From contig NZ_CABUAN010000001.1 in assembly GCF_902489635.1 (NCBI RefSeq), forward strand, positions 1 through 64,000: a DNA stretch of 64,000 bases, read 5' to 3'. Position 1 is the stretch's first letter. Each line of letters opens with the position of its first letter. Made by a program: the position numbers and the translations under genes. This DNA comes from an uncultured Porphyromonas sp. (GTDB lineage Bacteria > Bacteroidota > Bacteroidia > Bacteroidales > Porphyromonadaceae). Positions 8,353-15,668 of this stretch are shown one piece after another. The notes beneath the pieces were generated by a model. That model saw nothing but the letters and a program-made list of their open reading frames with translations, ran no database searches and was not told the DNA's origin.

Positions 8353-9105
8353 ATGTCCCCCTCCATTGTCTTGCTATGCGCTATGGGCAAAGAGCACATG
8401 GCGATACAATCCGCTCTACAAACTCTAGCACCCGCTGTCGAGCTACTGGAGCGCACTTTGGTCGAAAAGGCTCCTTTTGCCGTCTATCGCTACACCTTAC
8501 GACTAGAGGAGCGTGCCACAGAGTGGACCTTTCACCTCATTGAGACAGGCATTGGCAAGGTGCACGCAGCGCTTGCCACACAGCGAGCCATCGAGCACTA
8601 TCAGCCCCAGCTCTTAATCAACGTAGGCGTATCGGGAGGACTTTACGCAGGGGCACAAGTCGGCGACCTTTGTCTCTCGACGGCTTACCGCTACCACGAC
8701 GTCTGGTGCGGTGAGGGCAATGAGCGTGGACAAGTACAAGGCATGCCAGCTCAGTTCTCCGCAGATGCCGCAGCCATTGCGGCTGTAGCAAAGCAACTAA
8801 GCATACCGCTTCACGAGGGGTTGCTCCTCTGTGGTGACACTTTCATACCCGACGCCGAGCATCTAAGAGCCTTCGCGCAGCAGTACCCCGACCTCGTTGC
8901 GGTCGATATGGAGAGTGCTGCCATCGCTCAGACAGCTTATCTATACCAGACGCCACTCGTCAGCCTACGCATCGTCAGCGACACGCCACTCACGCATCAG
9001 GATCATGGTAAGCAGTACGCAGACTTCTGGCAGCAGAGAGACCTTTTCCTACCGCCCTTTGCAGATGCTATGCACCTCGTCTGCTCGCTCGCAGGGAGCC
9101 TCTAG
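8353..9105 (+). CDS. 5'-methylthioadenosine/S-adenosylhomocysteine nucleosidase-like protein
   Basis: This 250-residue protein belongs to the purine nucleoside phosphorylase/uridine phosphorylase fold. Key positions of the MTA/SAH nucleosidase subfamily are present: an N-terminal Glu in AMGKEH, a NVGVSGGL phosphate/ribose loop, VAVDMESAAIAQ with the ribose-binding Glu, and RIVSDT with the catalytic Asp. The enzyme hydrolyses SAH and MTA to adenine plus a thiosugar, recycling methylation by-products. A futalosine hydrolase (MqnB) is a related alternative. I consider it less likely because the DHNA-CoA thioesterase fusion at 41657-42919 implies the classical menaquinone route. The start lies 18 bases behind ftsZ. 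Confidence 0.8.
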   Translation: MSPSIVLLCAMGKEHMAIQSALQTLAPAVELLERTLVEKAPFAVYRYTLRLEERATEWTFHLIETGIGKVHAALATQRAIEHYQPQLLINVGVSGGLYAGAQVGDLCLSTAYRYHDVWCGEGNERGQVQGMPAQFSADAAAIAAVAKQLSIPLHEGLLLCGDTFIPDAEHLRAFAQQYPDLVAVDMESAAIAQTAYLYQTPLVSLRIVSDTPLTHQDHGKQYADFWQQRDLFLPPFADAMHLVCSLAGSL

Positions 9106-9149
9106 CTGTAGGCACCTCCCCACAAAGCGTCTAAACCGATTCCTTTCAC

Positions 9150-9157
9150 TATCTTTG
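9150..9157 (+). promoter_or_regulatory. -7 promoter box for the lipoprotein gene
   Basis: TATCTTTG matches TAnnTTTG and ends 28 bases before the ATG at 9186. There is no clear -33 element. The gap after the preceding stop codon is only 80 bases, too short to hold a cobalamin riboswitch. Confidence 0.5.
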
Positions 9158-9185
9158 CAACAAAGTCAATCAAACCATTCATATT

Positions 9186-10355
9186 ATGAAACACTTATAT
9201 CGCAACTTACTCCTACTCTGCATCCTCAGTCTAGGACTCTTCAGCTCTTGTCAAGAGCCTGATGCTATCGTTCCTGCCGACTCGGAGGAGATAGCTAATA
9301 GTCAGCAAGTCAGTGGAGGCGTCGTAGGCTTCTACCTACTTAATGAGGGCAACTTCCAGGCAAACAACAGTTCGCTGGACTACATGAACCTCGTCAACGG
9401 CACCTACACACGAAACATCTACGCCTCAGTCAACCCCAACGTCGTCAAGGAGCTTGGCGATACGGGCAATGATCTACAGGTATACGGCTCTAGACTCTAC
9501 GCCGTCATCAACAGCTCTAACAAGGTAGAGGTGCTCAACGCTCAGAGTGGTAAGCGCATCGGTCAGGTAAACATTCCTAACTGTCGCTACATCTGCTTCA
9601 AGGGCGACAATGCTTACGTCTCTAGCTACGTCAGCACCTCAGAGACACGAGACGCTCAGGGGCAAGTCCGTGGAGCCGTCTATCGTGTCAATCTCAACAC
9701 ACTAGCTATCACGGGGCAGGTCGTCATAGGCTATCAGCCTGAGGAGATGGTTATCAAGGGCGAAAGACTATACGTCGCTAACTCTGGTGGCTATATGAAG
9801 CCTAACTATGAGCGCACCGTATCGGTCATCGACCTCAAGAGCTTCACCGAGGTAGATAAGATCGAGGTTGGTATGAACCTCCACCGCCTCAGAATGGACC
9901 ACAATGGTAGACTATGGGTCACCTCGCGTGGTAACTACGGCAACGTACCCTCCAACCTCTACTACATAGACATCGATCCAACTACGCAAAAGGTTGCGAA
10001 GCTCGACTCGCTCAATATACCTTGTGCTGAGATGGCCTTCTATGGGGACAAGCTCTACTACTACAGCAGCATCTGGGACAATGAGACTCAGAAGATGAAG
10101 ACAGGCTTCGGTCTGGTTGACATCAACGCTGCAAAGCCTCTCACCGAGAGCTTTATCACAGATGGTACGGATGCAAACATTCAGACAGCATACGGTCTCG
10201 CCATCCACCCCGCTTCAGGCGACATTTACATCACGGATGCCAAGGACTTTGTCTCTAGTGGTACGCTATACTGCTACACACCCGATGGCAAGCTCAAGTG
10301 GCAGACTGGACGCACCGGTATGCTACCCGCTCACATTGCATTCGTAAAGCAATAA
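9186..10355 (+). CDS. Surface-exposed beta-propeller lipoprotein, BtuG-like candidate
   Basis: The 389-residue protein starts with a lipoprotein signal peptide (KHLYRNLLLLCILSLGLFSS, then Cys). The residues after the lipidated Cys (CQEPD) resemble the acidic export signal that sends Bacteroidetes lipoproteins to the cell surface. The remainder has repeating YVTN/DUF5074-type propeller blades, for example LYAVINSSNKVEVLNAQSGKR and KGERLYVANSGG. A TonB-dependent receptor follows. This pairing matches the BtuG/BtuB arrangement of Bacteroides, in which a seven-bladed surface propeller captures corrinoids and caps the receptor. The ligand is inferred only, since no cobalamin riboswitch precedes it. 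Haem or another metal complex remains possible. Confidence 0.7.
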   Translation: MKHLYRNLLLLCILSLGLFSSCQEPDAIVPADSEEIANSQQVSGGVVGFYLLNEGNFQANNSSLDYMNLVNGTYTRNIYASVNPNVVKELGDTGNDLQVYGSRLYAVINSSNKVEVLNAQSGKRIGQVNIPNCRYICFKGDNAYVSSYVSTSETRDAQGQVRGAVYRVNLNTLAITGQVVIGYQPEEMVIKGERLYVANSGGYMKPNYERTVSVIDLKSFTEVDKIEVGMNLHRLRMDHNGRLWVTSRGNYGNVPSNLYYIDIDPTTQKVAKLDSLNIPCAEMAFYGDKLYYYSSIWDNETQKMKTGFGLVDINAAKPLTESFITDGTDANIQTAYGLAIHPASGDIYITDAKDFVSSGTLYCYTPDGKLKWQTGRTGMLPAHIAFVKQ

Positions 10356-10410
10356 CTAGACAGCAACGAGGCACACGATAAGTGCCCATATCTGTCCGTT
10401 AGACAGCTAC

Positions 10411-10450
10411 GTAGGGGCGGACTCTTAGGGAGTTCGCCCCTACCCTTTTT
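10411..10450 (+). terminator. Intrinsic terminator between the propeller lipoprotein and receptor genes
   Basis: The 13-bp stem GTAGGGGCGGACT (10411-10423) pairs with AGTTCGCCCCTAC (10431-10443) through one G-T pair, followed by CCTTTTT. It lies between the two genes of a probable transport pair and would reduce receptor expression or separate the two transcripts. Confidence 0.85.
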
Positions 10451-10470
10451 ATATACAGGTTTCTATCTCG

Positions 10471-12495
10471 ATGACTACTCTCATCTTCTCACTCATCCTC
10501 CTCTGCGCTGCCACTCCTTATATGTATGGGCAGCAATACACCTCTCCAGACAGCGTATCCACGCACCATCTGGAGACAGTTGTCGTCCGCGCTCCCCGTG
10601 AGCCAGACTACAAGCGAGGAGTCATACCCGCACAGCAACTCTCAGGGCAAGAGCTCAAGGCGCTCAGTGCCTTCTCCATAGCAGATGCACTCCGCTCCTT
10701 CTCAGGCGTTCAGGTCAAGGATTTCGGCGGGGTCGGTGGACTCAAGACGGTCAACATCCGCAGCATGGGTACCCACCACGTTGGGATCTTTTACGATGGT
10801 GTGGAGCTGAGCAATGCGCAGAATGGGCAGATAGACCTCGGCCAGTACTCCCTCGACAATATGGAGGCGATACAGGTCTTCAATGGGCAGAAAGGCAGCT
10901 ACCTACAGCCTGCCAAAGACTTTGGCTCTAGCGGTACCGTCTACCTGCAGACACGCAAGCCGATCTTTACCGATGGTGCACAGACCAATCTGAGAGCGAG
11001 CCTCAGGACTGGCTCCTTCGACCTCTTCAATCCCGCCATACTGATCGAGCACCGACTAGAGCCCAGGGTTACCATGTCCTTCAATGCGGAGTGGATCAAG
11101 AGTAGCGGCAAGTATAAGTTTAGGTACAAGAAGGTCCTGCCTCTCACCTACGAGATAGCTTACGACACCACAGCCGTCCGGCACAACGGAGACATCAACG
11201 CCACACGACTAGAGGGCAATCTCCATATCGGGCTCCCCGACGGACAGATGCTCGTCAAGCTCTACAACTACAACAGCGAGCGAGGCATACCAGGTGCTAT
11301 CGTCAATAATGTGTGGCGTCGTGGTGAGCGTCTCTGGGACAACAACAGCTTCGTCCAGACCACCTACGAGCAGCAGCTCAGCGACCGCATACGACTACAT
11401 GCCATCGCCAAGTATGCCTATTATCAGACCCACTTCGTGCGCAACGAGGCGACAGCAGCCTTCAAGGTAGACAACCTCTACCAGCAGCAAGAGCTATACG
11501 GCTCGGTCGCCTCAGCCTTCCAATTGATTGACCACTGGTACCTCTCCGCCGCCTATGACCTACAGTGGAACAAGCTCGATGCCAACCTCTACGACTTCGT
11601 CTACCCACACCGCTTCACACACCTGCTCGCTCTCGCCTCGACCTATACCAACGACTGGATCAATGCACAGGCCAGCCTCCTCGGCACGCTAGCTCAGGAC
11701 AAAGCAAAAAAGCTCACCAAGGCTCCCCTCTTTCGCAAGCTCACACCCGCAGCGATCCTTTCGATCAAGCCGTGGCAAACCGTAGACCTACGGTTCAACG
11801 CCTTTTACAAGCAAAGCTTCCGTTTACCCACCTTCAACGATCTATACTACACCGAGATAGGCAATATCAAGCTCGACCCAGAGCACACGACCCAGTACAA
11901 CCTGGGGTTACAGTACCAGCTCACACCGCAGAGACCGTGGCTCTACGCCCTAGACTTCAAGGTAGATGCCTACTACAACCTCGTGACCAACAAGATCATC
12001 GCCTACCCTAAGGGGCAGCAGTTCCGCTGGACCATGATCAACCTCGGCAAGGTAGACATACGTGGCATCGATGCGCAGTGCACCTGGAGCCTCGTGCCTG
12101 TCCGTGACCTGCAGCTATCTCTGCGGGCTCAGTACACCTACCAGAGAGCTATCGACATCACAAGCCCTAAGGACAGTTACTACCGCCACCAGATCCCCTA
12201 CATCCCCTGGCATAGCGGCTCCGCCACGGCAATCGTTCAGTACAAAGGGTGGCAGCTCAACTACAACTTCATCTACGCTGGCGAACGATACAGTCAGCTG
12301 GAAAACTTCCCCGAGAATCACCTCCAACCGTGGTACACCAACGACCTAGCCCTCGCCTACGAGCGCACCCTACGAGGGTACGGACTGCGTCTGCAGCTTG
12401 AGTGCAACAACCTCCTAAGCCAAGCCTACGACGTCATTGCCAACTACCCCATGCCGCTACGCAACTACCGCCTCACACTCGTCGTCACCCACTAG
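10471..12495 (+). CDS. TonB-dependent outer-membrane receptor, BtuB-like candidate
   Basis: The 674-residue protein has a signal peptide (about residues 1-20), a TonB-box-like LETVVVRAPRE (about 31-41), a plug domain (ADALRSFSGVQVKDFGGVGG, then VNIRSMG and VFNGQKGSYLQPAKDFGSSG) and a long beta-barrel with repeated aromatic strands. Such receptors import bulky scarce ligands through the outer membrane using TonB-ExbBD energy. The small size and absence of a carboxypeptidase-like N-terminal domain set it apart from SusC polysaccharide receptors and fit cobalamin or siderophore/haem receptors. Its neighbour is a propeller lipoprotein, suggesting corrinoid import. The protein ends in His, not the usual aromatic residue. 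Confidence 0.78.
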   Translation: MTTLIFSLILLCAATPYMYGQQYTSPDSVSTHHLETVVVRAPREPDYKRGVIPAQQLSGQELKALSAFSIADALRSFSGVQVKDFGGVGGLKTVNIRSMGTHHVGIFYDGVELSNAQNGQIDLGQYSLDNMEAIQVFNGQKGSYLQPAKDFGSSGTVYLQTRKPIFTDGAQTNLRASLRTGSFDLFNPAILIEHRLEPRVTMSFNAEWIKSSGKYKFRYKKVLPLTYEIAYDTTAVRHNGDINATRLEGNLHIGLPDGQMLVKLYNYNSERGIPGAIVNNVWRRGERLWDNNSFVQTTYEQQLSDRIRLHAIAKYAYYQTHFVRNEATAAFKVDNLYQQQELYGSVASAFQLIDHWYLSAAYDLQWNKLDANLYDFVYPHRFTHLLALASTYTNDWINAQASLLGTLAQDKAKKLTKAPLFRKLTPAAILSIKPWQTVDLRFNAFYKQSFRLPTFNDLYYTEIGNIKLDPEHTTQYNLGLQYQLTPQRPWLYALDFKVDAYYNLVTNKIIAYPKGQQFRWTMINLGKVDIRGIDAQCTWSLVPVRDLQLSLRAQYTYQRAIDITSPKDSYYRHQIPYIPWHSGSATAIVQYKGWQLNYNFIYAGERYSQLENFPENHLQPWYTNDLALAYERTLRGYGLRLQLECNNLLSQAYDVIANYPMPLRNYRLTLVVTH

Positions 12496-12537
12496 TCAAG
12501 CTAGACGAAGCAGTAAGCTTCGCCCCGATATTTGATG

Positions 12538-12573
12538 AGAGGAGATGTCTTCACCGGCATCTCCTCTCTTTTT
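12538..12573 (+). terminator. Terminator after the receptor gene
   Basis: The 10-bp perfect stem AGAGGAGATG (12538-12547) pairs with CATCTCCTCT (12558-12567), followed by CTTTTT. It separates the receptor gene from the convergent Fur-family gene. Confidence 0.85.
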
Positions 12574-12584
12574 GTCGCGTGGCT

Positions 12585-13043
12585 CTATCGTCGTCCGAGA
12601 CGGTAGCACTGAGGGCATACACCCCAGTAAATTAGCAGCGGCGTAACGTCACCATAGCGAGGTGGCGTGACCGTCTGAAGCTCCGTTAGTGCGGCGGTGC
12701 TACGATGGAGCAACGCGGTGCCACAGTGCCGGCAAAGCAGTAACGCCTTGCTTTGACATAGTGACTGCCGCACTAATGAGCCAGCTAGCCCCATCGGTAG
12801 GGGTAGCAAGATCCCGATCTTGAGAAAAAGGTCTACGCAAGTATAGATTGTCGTATTTCCGATAGCTAGGTCACGCTCCTTAGCGAGTGCGATCAGGTCC
12901 TCTGACGAGAAGATCCCCATCTGCTCCCCTATCAACTCTAAGATAGCTTCGCGAGTGCGGCTACGGTTCAACCCCTGCTCCTTGATATAGTTTTGTAGCA
13001 AGAGACGCTCCTTAGCCTTGAGACTCTCAGAGAGACGAGACAT
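12585..13043 (-). CDS. Fur-family transcriptional regulator with altered metal site
   Basis: The 152-residue protein has the Fur winged-helix N-terminus (NRSRTREAILELI, then SSEDLIALAKERDLAIGNTTIYTCVDLFLKIGIL) and two CxxC pairs (CRHC and CPQC) of the structural zinc site. The usual His-rich regulatory motif ahead of the first CxxC (HHHDH in iron, zinc and peroxide sensors) is missing. The sequence there is LVRQSLCQSKALLLCRHC. It may therefore sense something else or act constitutively. It starts 15 bases after metK on the same strand, so they are probably cotranscribed, and it converges on the TonB receptor gene. Which metal or signal it answers to cannot be read from the sequence. Confidence 0.8.
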   Translation of the reverse strand: MSRLSESLKAKERLLLQNYIKEQGLNRSRTREAILELIGEQMGIFSSEDLIALAKERDLAIGNTTIYTCVDLFLKIGILLPLPMGLAGSLVRQSLCQSKALLLCRHCGTALLHRSTAALTELQTVTPPRYGDVTPLLIYWGVCPQCYRLGRR

Positions 13044-13058
13044 ACGACCTAGCTGCGA

Positions 13059-14348
13059 TTAGAGACCGAACTCTTGTCTGATACGCTCCACATAGTCCAG
13101 CTTCTCCCAGGGGAATAGCTCGACCTCCATCTCTATGGTACCCCTGTGAAAGGTCTCGAAGCTCTTCTTGACCCGACGCACATCACGTCCGAAGTGACCA
13201 TAAGCTGCGGTCTCCTCATAGATCGGCTTGCGTAGCTCAAAGCGCTGCTCGATAGCATAGGGTCTCAGGTCAAAGACCCGCAAGACGCGCTGCGCTATCT
13301 CGCCATCACTCATATTGATCTTCTTACCCGAAGTGTGGACGTAGATGCTCACAGGCTCTGCCACACCGATAGCGTAAGAGAGCTGTACCAGCATCTCTGA
13401 GCAAACGCCCGCAGCGACCATGTTTTTGGCTATATGACGTGCTGCATAGGCACCTGAGCGGTCTACCTTAGAGCAGTCCTTGCCCGAGAAGGCGCCACCA
13501 CCATGAGAGGCGCGACCACCGTAAGTGTCTACGATGATCTTACGACCTGTGAGACCCGTATCTCCGTGAGGACCGCCGATGACAAACTTGCCCGTAGGAT
13601 TGACCAGCAGGCGATACTCCTGCACCGCAAAGAGATCAGCGTACTGCGGGTAGTACTTCTCCACACGCGGGAGCAGGTAGCGGCGTATGTCCTCTGTGAT
13701 TTGCTCCTGCATCTTCAGGTCGGCAGCATGCTGCGCCTCGTAAGAGTCGTCAGCAGGCTTGATGAACTCATCGTGCTGCGTACTCAAGACGATCGTATCG
13801 ATACGCACGGGATGGTTGTCCTCATCATACTCTACCGTCACCTGACTCTTAGCATCAGGTCTTAGGTAAGGCATCAGCTCCGGCTCCTTCTTGCGTATCT
13901 CAGCAAGCTCGAAGAGCAGCGCATTAGAGAGGTCGAGAGGCAGTGGCATATAGTTGGCCGTCTCGGTCGTTGCATAGCCAAACATCATGCCCTGGTCACC
14001 AGCTCCCTGCTCCTCAGGGTTGGCACGATCCACACCACGGTTGATATCGTTACTCTGATCATGGATAGCACTCAGTATGCCACAGCTACGAGCGTCAAAG
14101 CCATACTCAGGCTGGTTGTACCCGATACGATCAACCACACGTCTCACGGTCGCATCTAGATCTACATAAGCATTGCTACGCACCTCGCCAGAAACGATCA
14201 CCTGTCCCGTGGTGACGAGCGTCTCACAGGCGACACGCGAATTAGGATCGCCAGCTAGCAGCTGGTCTAGGATGGCATCGGATATTTGGTCTGCCACTTT
14301 ATCTGGATGTCCTTCAGACACCGACTCGGATGTAAAGAAGTAATTCAT
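13059..14348 (-). CDS. metK: S-adenosylmethionine synthetase MetK
   Basis: MetK makes S-adenosylmethionine from methionine and ATP in the cytoplasm. From the ATG at 14348 the protein is 429 residues, usual for Bacteroidetes. Motifs include SEGHPDK (residues 11-17), [12 protein letters not shown] for the ATP/methionine site, and the glycine-rich loop [16 protein letters not shown]. The frame stays open upstream to 14432, but those 28 codons have no family similarity and overlap a leader hairpin, so the internal start is preferred. The product feeds methylation reactions whose by-product is handled by the nucleosidase at 8353-9105. Confidence 0.96.
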   Translation of the reverse strand: MNYFFTSESVSEGHPDKVADQISDAILDQLLAGDPNSRVACETLVTTGQVIVSGEVRSNAYVDLDATVRRVVDRIGYNQPEYGFDARSCGILSAIHDQSNDINRGVDRANPEEQGAGDQGMMFGYATTETANYMPLPLDLSNALLFELAEIRKKEPELMPYLRPDAKSQVTVEYDEDNHPVRIDTIVLSTQHDEFIKPADDSYEAQHAADLKMQEQITEDIRRYLLPRVEKYYPQYADLFAVQEYRLLVNPTGKFVIGGPHGDTGLTGRKIIVDTYGGRASHGGGAFSGKDCSKVDRSGAYAARHIAKNMVAAGVCSEMLVQLSYAIGVAEPVSIYVHTSGKKINMSDGEIAQRVLRVFDLRPYAIEQRFELRKPIYEETAAYGHFGRDVRRVKKSFETFHRGTIEMEVELFPWEKLDYVERIRQEFGL

Positions 14349-14425
14349 ACTACTGATATACTGATTGATGTAAATATATTGAGTCGAGGCTACTAGACCG
14401 AGCCAGAGCCTCTGGTTACAACAAG

Positions 14426-14468
14426 AAAGCACCTCACCAGTCTGACGGATCAGCTCGTGGGGTGCTTT
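14426..14468 (-). promoter_or_regulatory. Long hairpin in the metK leader
   Basis: On the minus strand AAAGCACCCCAC pairs with GTGAGGTGCTTT (one mismatch), enclosing a second CTGA/TCAG stem, followed by a partly T-rich stretch (TCTTGTTG). It ends about 77 bases before the metK ATG. It could be a transcription attenuator or the terminator of an upstream transcript. I do not recognise any known SAM riboswitch consensus in it. Confidence 0.5.
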
Positions 14469-14762
14469 GATATCTCTATGCTTGCTTAGAAAAGATCCTC
14501 CTGCTGCGATCTCTGCTAGAGAGTGGTGCGGAGGTAAGTTTTTAGCATTTTTCTAAGTGGTTGCAAGCTTATCAAATCCATCCACTACGATCCCAAGATT
14601 GCATCAGAGCTTCTTGTCATCTCGTGGATGCAAAGGTAAGACAAACTTTTTAATCCTGCAAGGGGTGGCATCTGCCCTAGCTGAAAATCCAACGCTAGCT
14701 TGTTACAATAATTTAGAACCGACTACATATCGAAACGGCACCATGTCGGGGAAAACTGATTT

Positions 14763-14921
14763 CCACGTGGATATTTCGAAATTCCCACGTGGAGAAGAAA
14801 AAATTCCTCGGAAGTTTCATTTGATTCTTCCGAAGTTTCATTTGATTCCTCCGAAGTTTTATTTCACGCCCACGTGGAAAATAAAAAATATCCACGTGGA
14901 GATTTGAGATTTTCCACGTGG
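14763..14921. repeat. Composite 21/22-nt palindrome array, family A, copy 2 (most complete)
   Basis: Five exact CCACGTGG palindromes start at 14763, 14785, 14870, 14892 and 14914. Within each group they are exactly 22 nt apart. Between the groups are three 21-nt units (14804-14824, 14825-14845, 14846-14866) with the core CCGAAGTTTCATTT. Both strands carry long open frames, but their heptapeptide-repeat proteins simply reflect the 21-nt period. The rest of the 14349-15155 spacer shows nothing else recognisable apart from the metK leader hairpin. Confidence 0.9.
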
Positions 14922-15155
14922 ATATTCGAGAAAGGAGGGGATCGGACGAATTTCCCCGTAAAGATATGTAAATGGAGATTAGAGGTTGGAGGTTAGAGAG
15001 CAGGGCTGACACATTATATATATAGTGACCTCAGCTATGCCTTGCTTGTCGCTCATGTGTAGTCCCTGACAGAGCGATTACAATGCCTCACCTCTGGTTT
15101 GCGCGTACAGAGCCAGTGGCGAGTCCCGCACAAGCTATCTCTGCCAGCTCTGGGG

Positions 15156-15653
15156 CTAAGAAATAGACTTCGCCGATGAGTGATGCAGTGCAGACGGATG
15201 TAGTCTAATGATGCGCTGATTGGAGCTGCCTCTGAAGGGGAGCTGTGGGTCGTGCAGGCTCTGAACGAAGCGTCCGTCAACGAGTACATCTATGTAGTCT
15301 AGTAGCGGGGCGCGTGTGGGATCTTGCTCTATCTGCTCGAGCGTGTAGCCCGTGTAGCACCAGATCTCTTGCCCCGTGTCGTGCTTGAGCCGCTGGAGCA
15401 GCGTGAGTAGCTCCTCAGGACTAAACATCGGGTCCCCTCCACTCAGCGTGATGCCGTCGAGGAGGGGGTTGCCGTTGATGTCGTCGATGATCTGCTGCAG
15501 GTAAGCCTCCGTCAGGGGCGTCCCTACGAGCGGATTGTGACTCTCAGGGTTGTGACACCCTGGGCAGTGATGGGAGCAGCCCGCTAAGTAGATCGAGCAG
15601 CGTATCCCATCACCGTCGAGGATGGTCTCGGGTATGACCTTGAGGACGTTCAT
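15156..15653 (-). CDS. nrdG: Anaerobic ribonucleoside-triphosphate reductase activating protein NrdG
   Basis: NrdG is the radical-SAM enzyme that installs the glycyl radical on NrdD. The 165-residue length is typical. The iron-sulfur motif CxxxCxxC is present at residues 26-33 (C26, C30, C33), followed by a TLSGGDP loop that helps bind SAM. It lies 15 bases downstream of nrdD on the same strand, so the two form one transcript and share the cobalamin riboswitch upstream of nrdD. Confidence 0.95.
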   Translation of the reverse strand: MNVLKVIPETILDGDGIRCSIYLAGCSHHCPGCHNPESHNPLVGTPLTEAYLQQIIDDINGNPLLDGITLSGGDPMFSPEELLTLLQRLKHDTGQEIWCYTGYTLEQIEQDPTRAPLLDYIDVLVDGRFVQSLHDPQLPFRGSSNQRIIRLHPSALHHSSAKSIS

Positions 15654-15668
15654 CCGAGAGAAATCTGA

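Noticed and set aside
9106..9185. Possible cobalamin riboswitch ahead of the BtuG-like gene
   Set aside because: Only 80 bases separate the genes and none of the conserved aptamer blocks are present.
14349..14432. Longer metK start at 14432
   Set aside because: The extra 28 residues are unlike the family, and the region carries the leader hairpin. The ATG at 14348 gives the normal N-terminus.
14557..15012. Overlapping open frames on both strands encoding Lys/Arg/Asn heptapeptide repeats (also at 20646-20918 and 60694-61067)
   Set aside because: The peptides are translations of the 21-nt repeat units, which stay in frame because 21 is divisible by three. They recur at every family A copy in different frames, with no start-site support.
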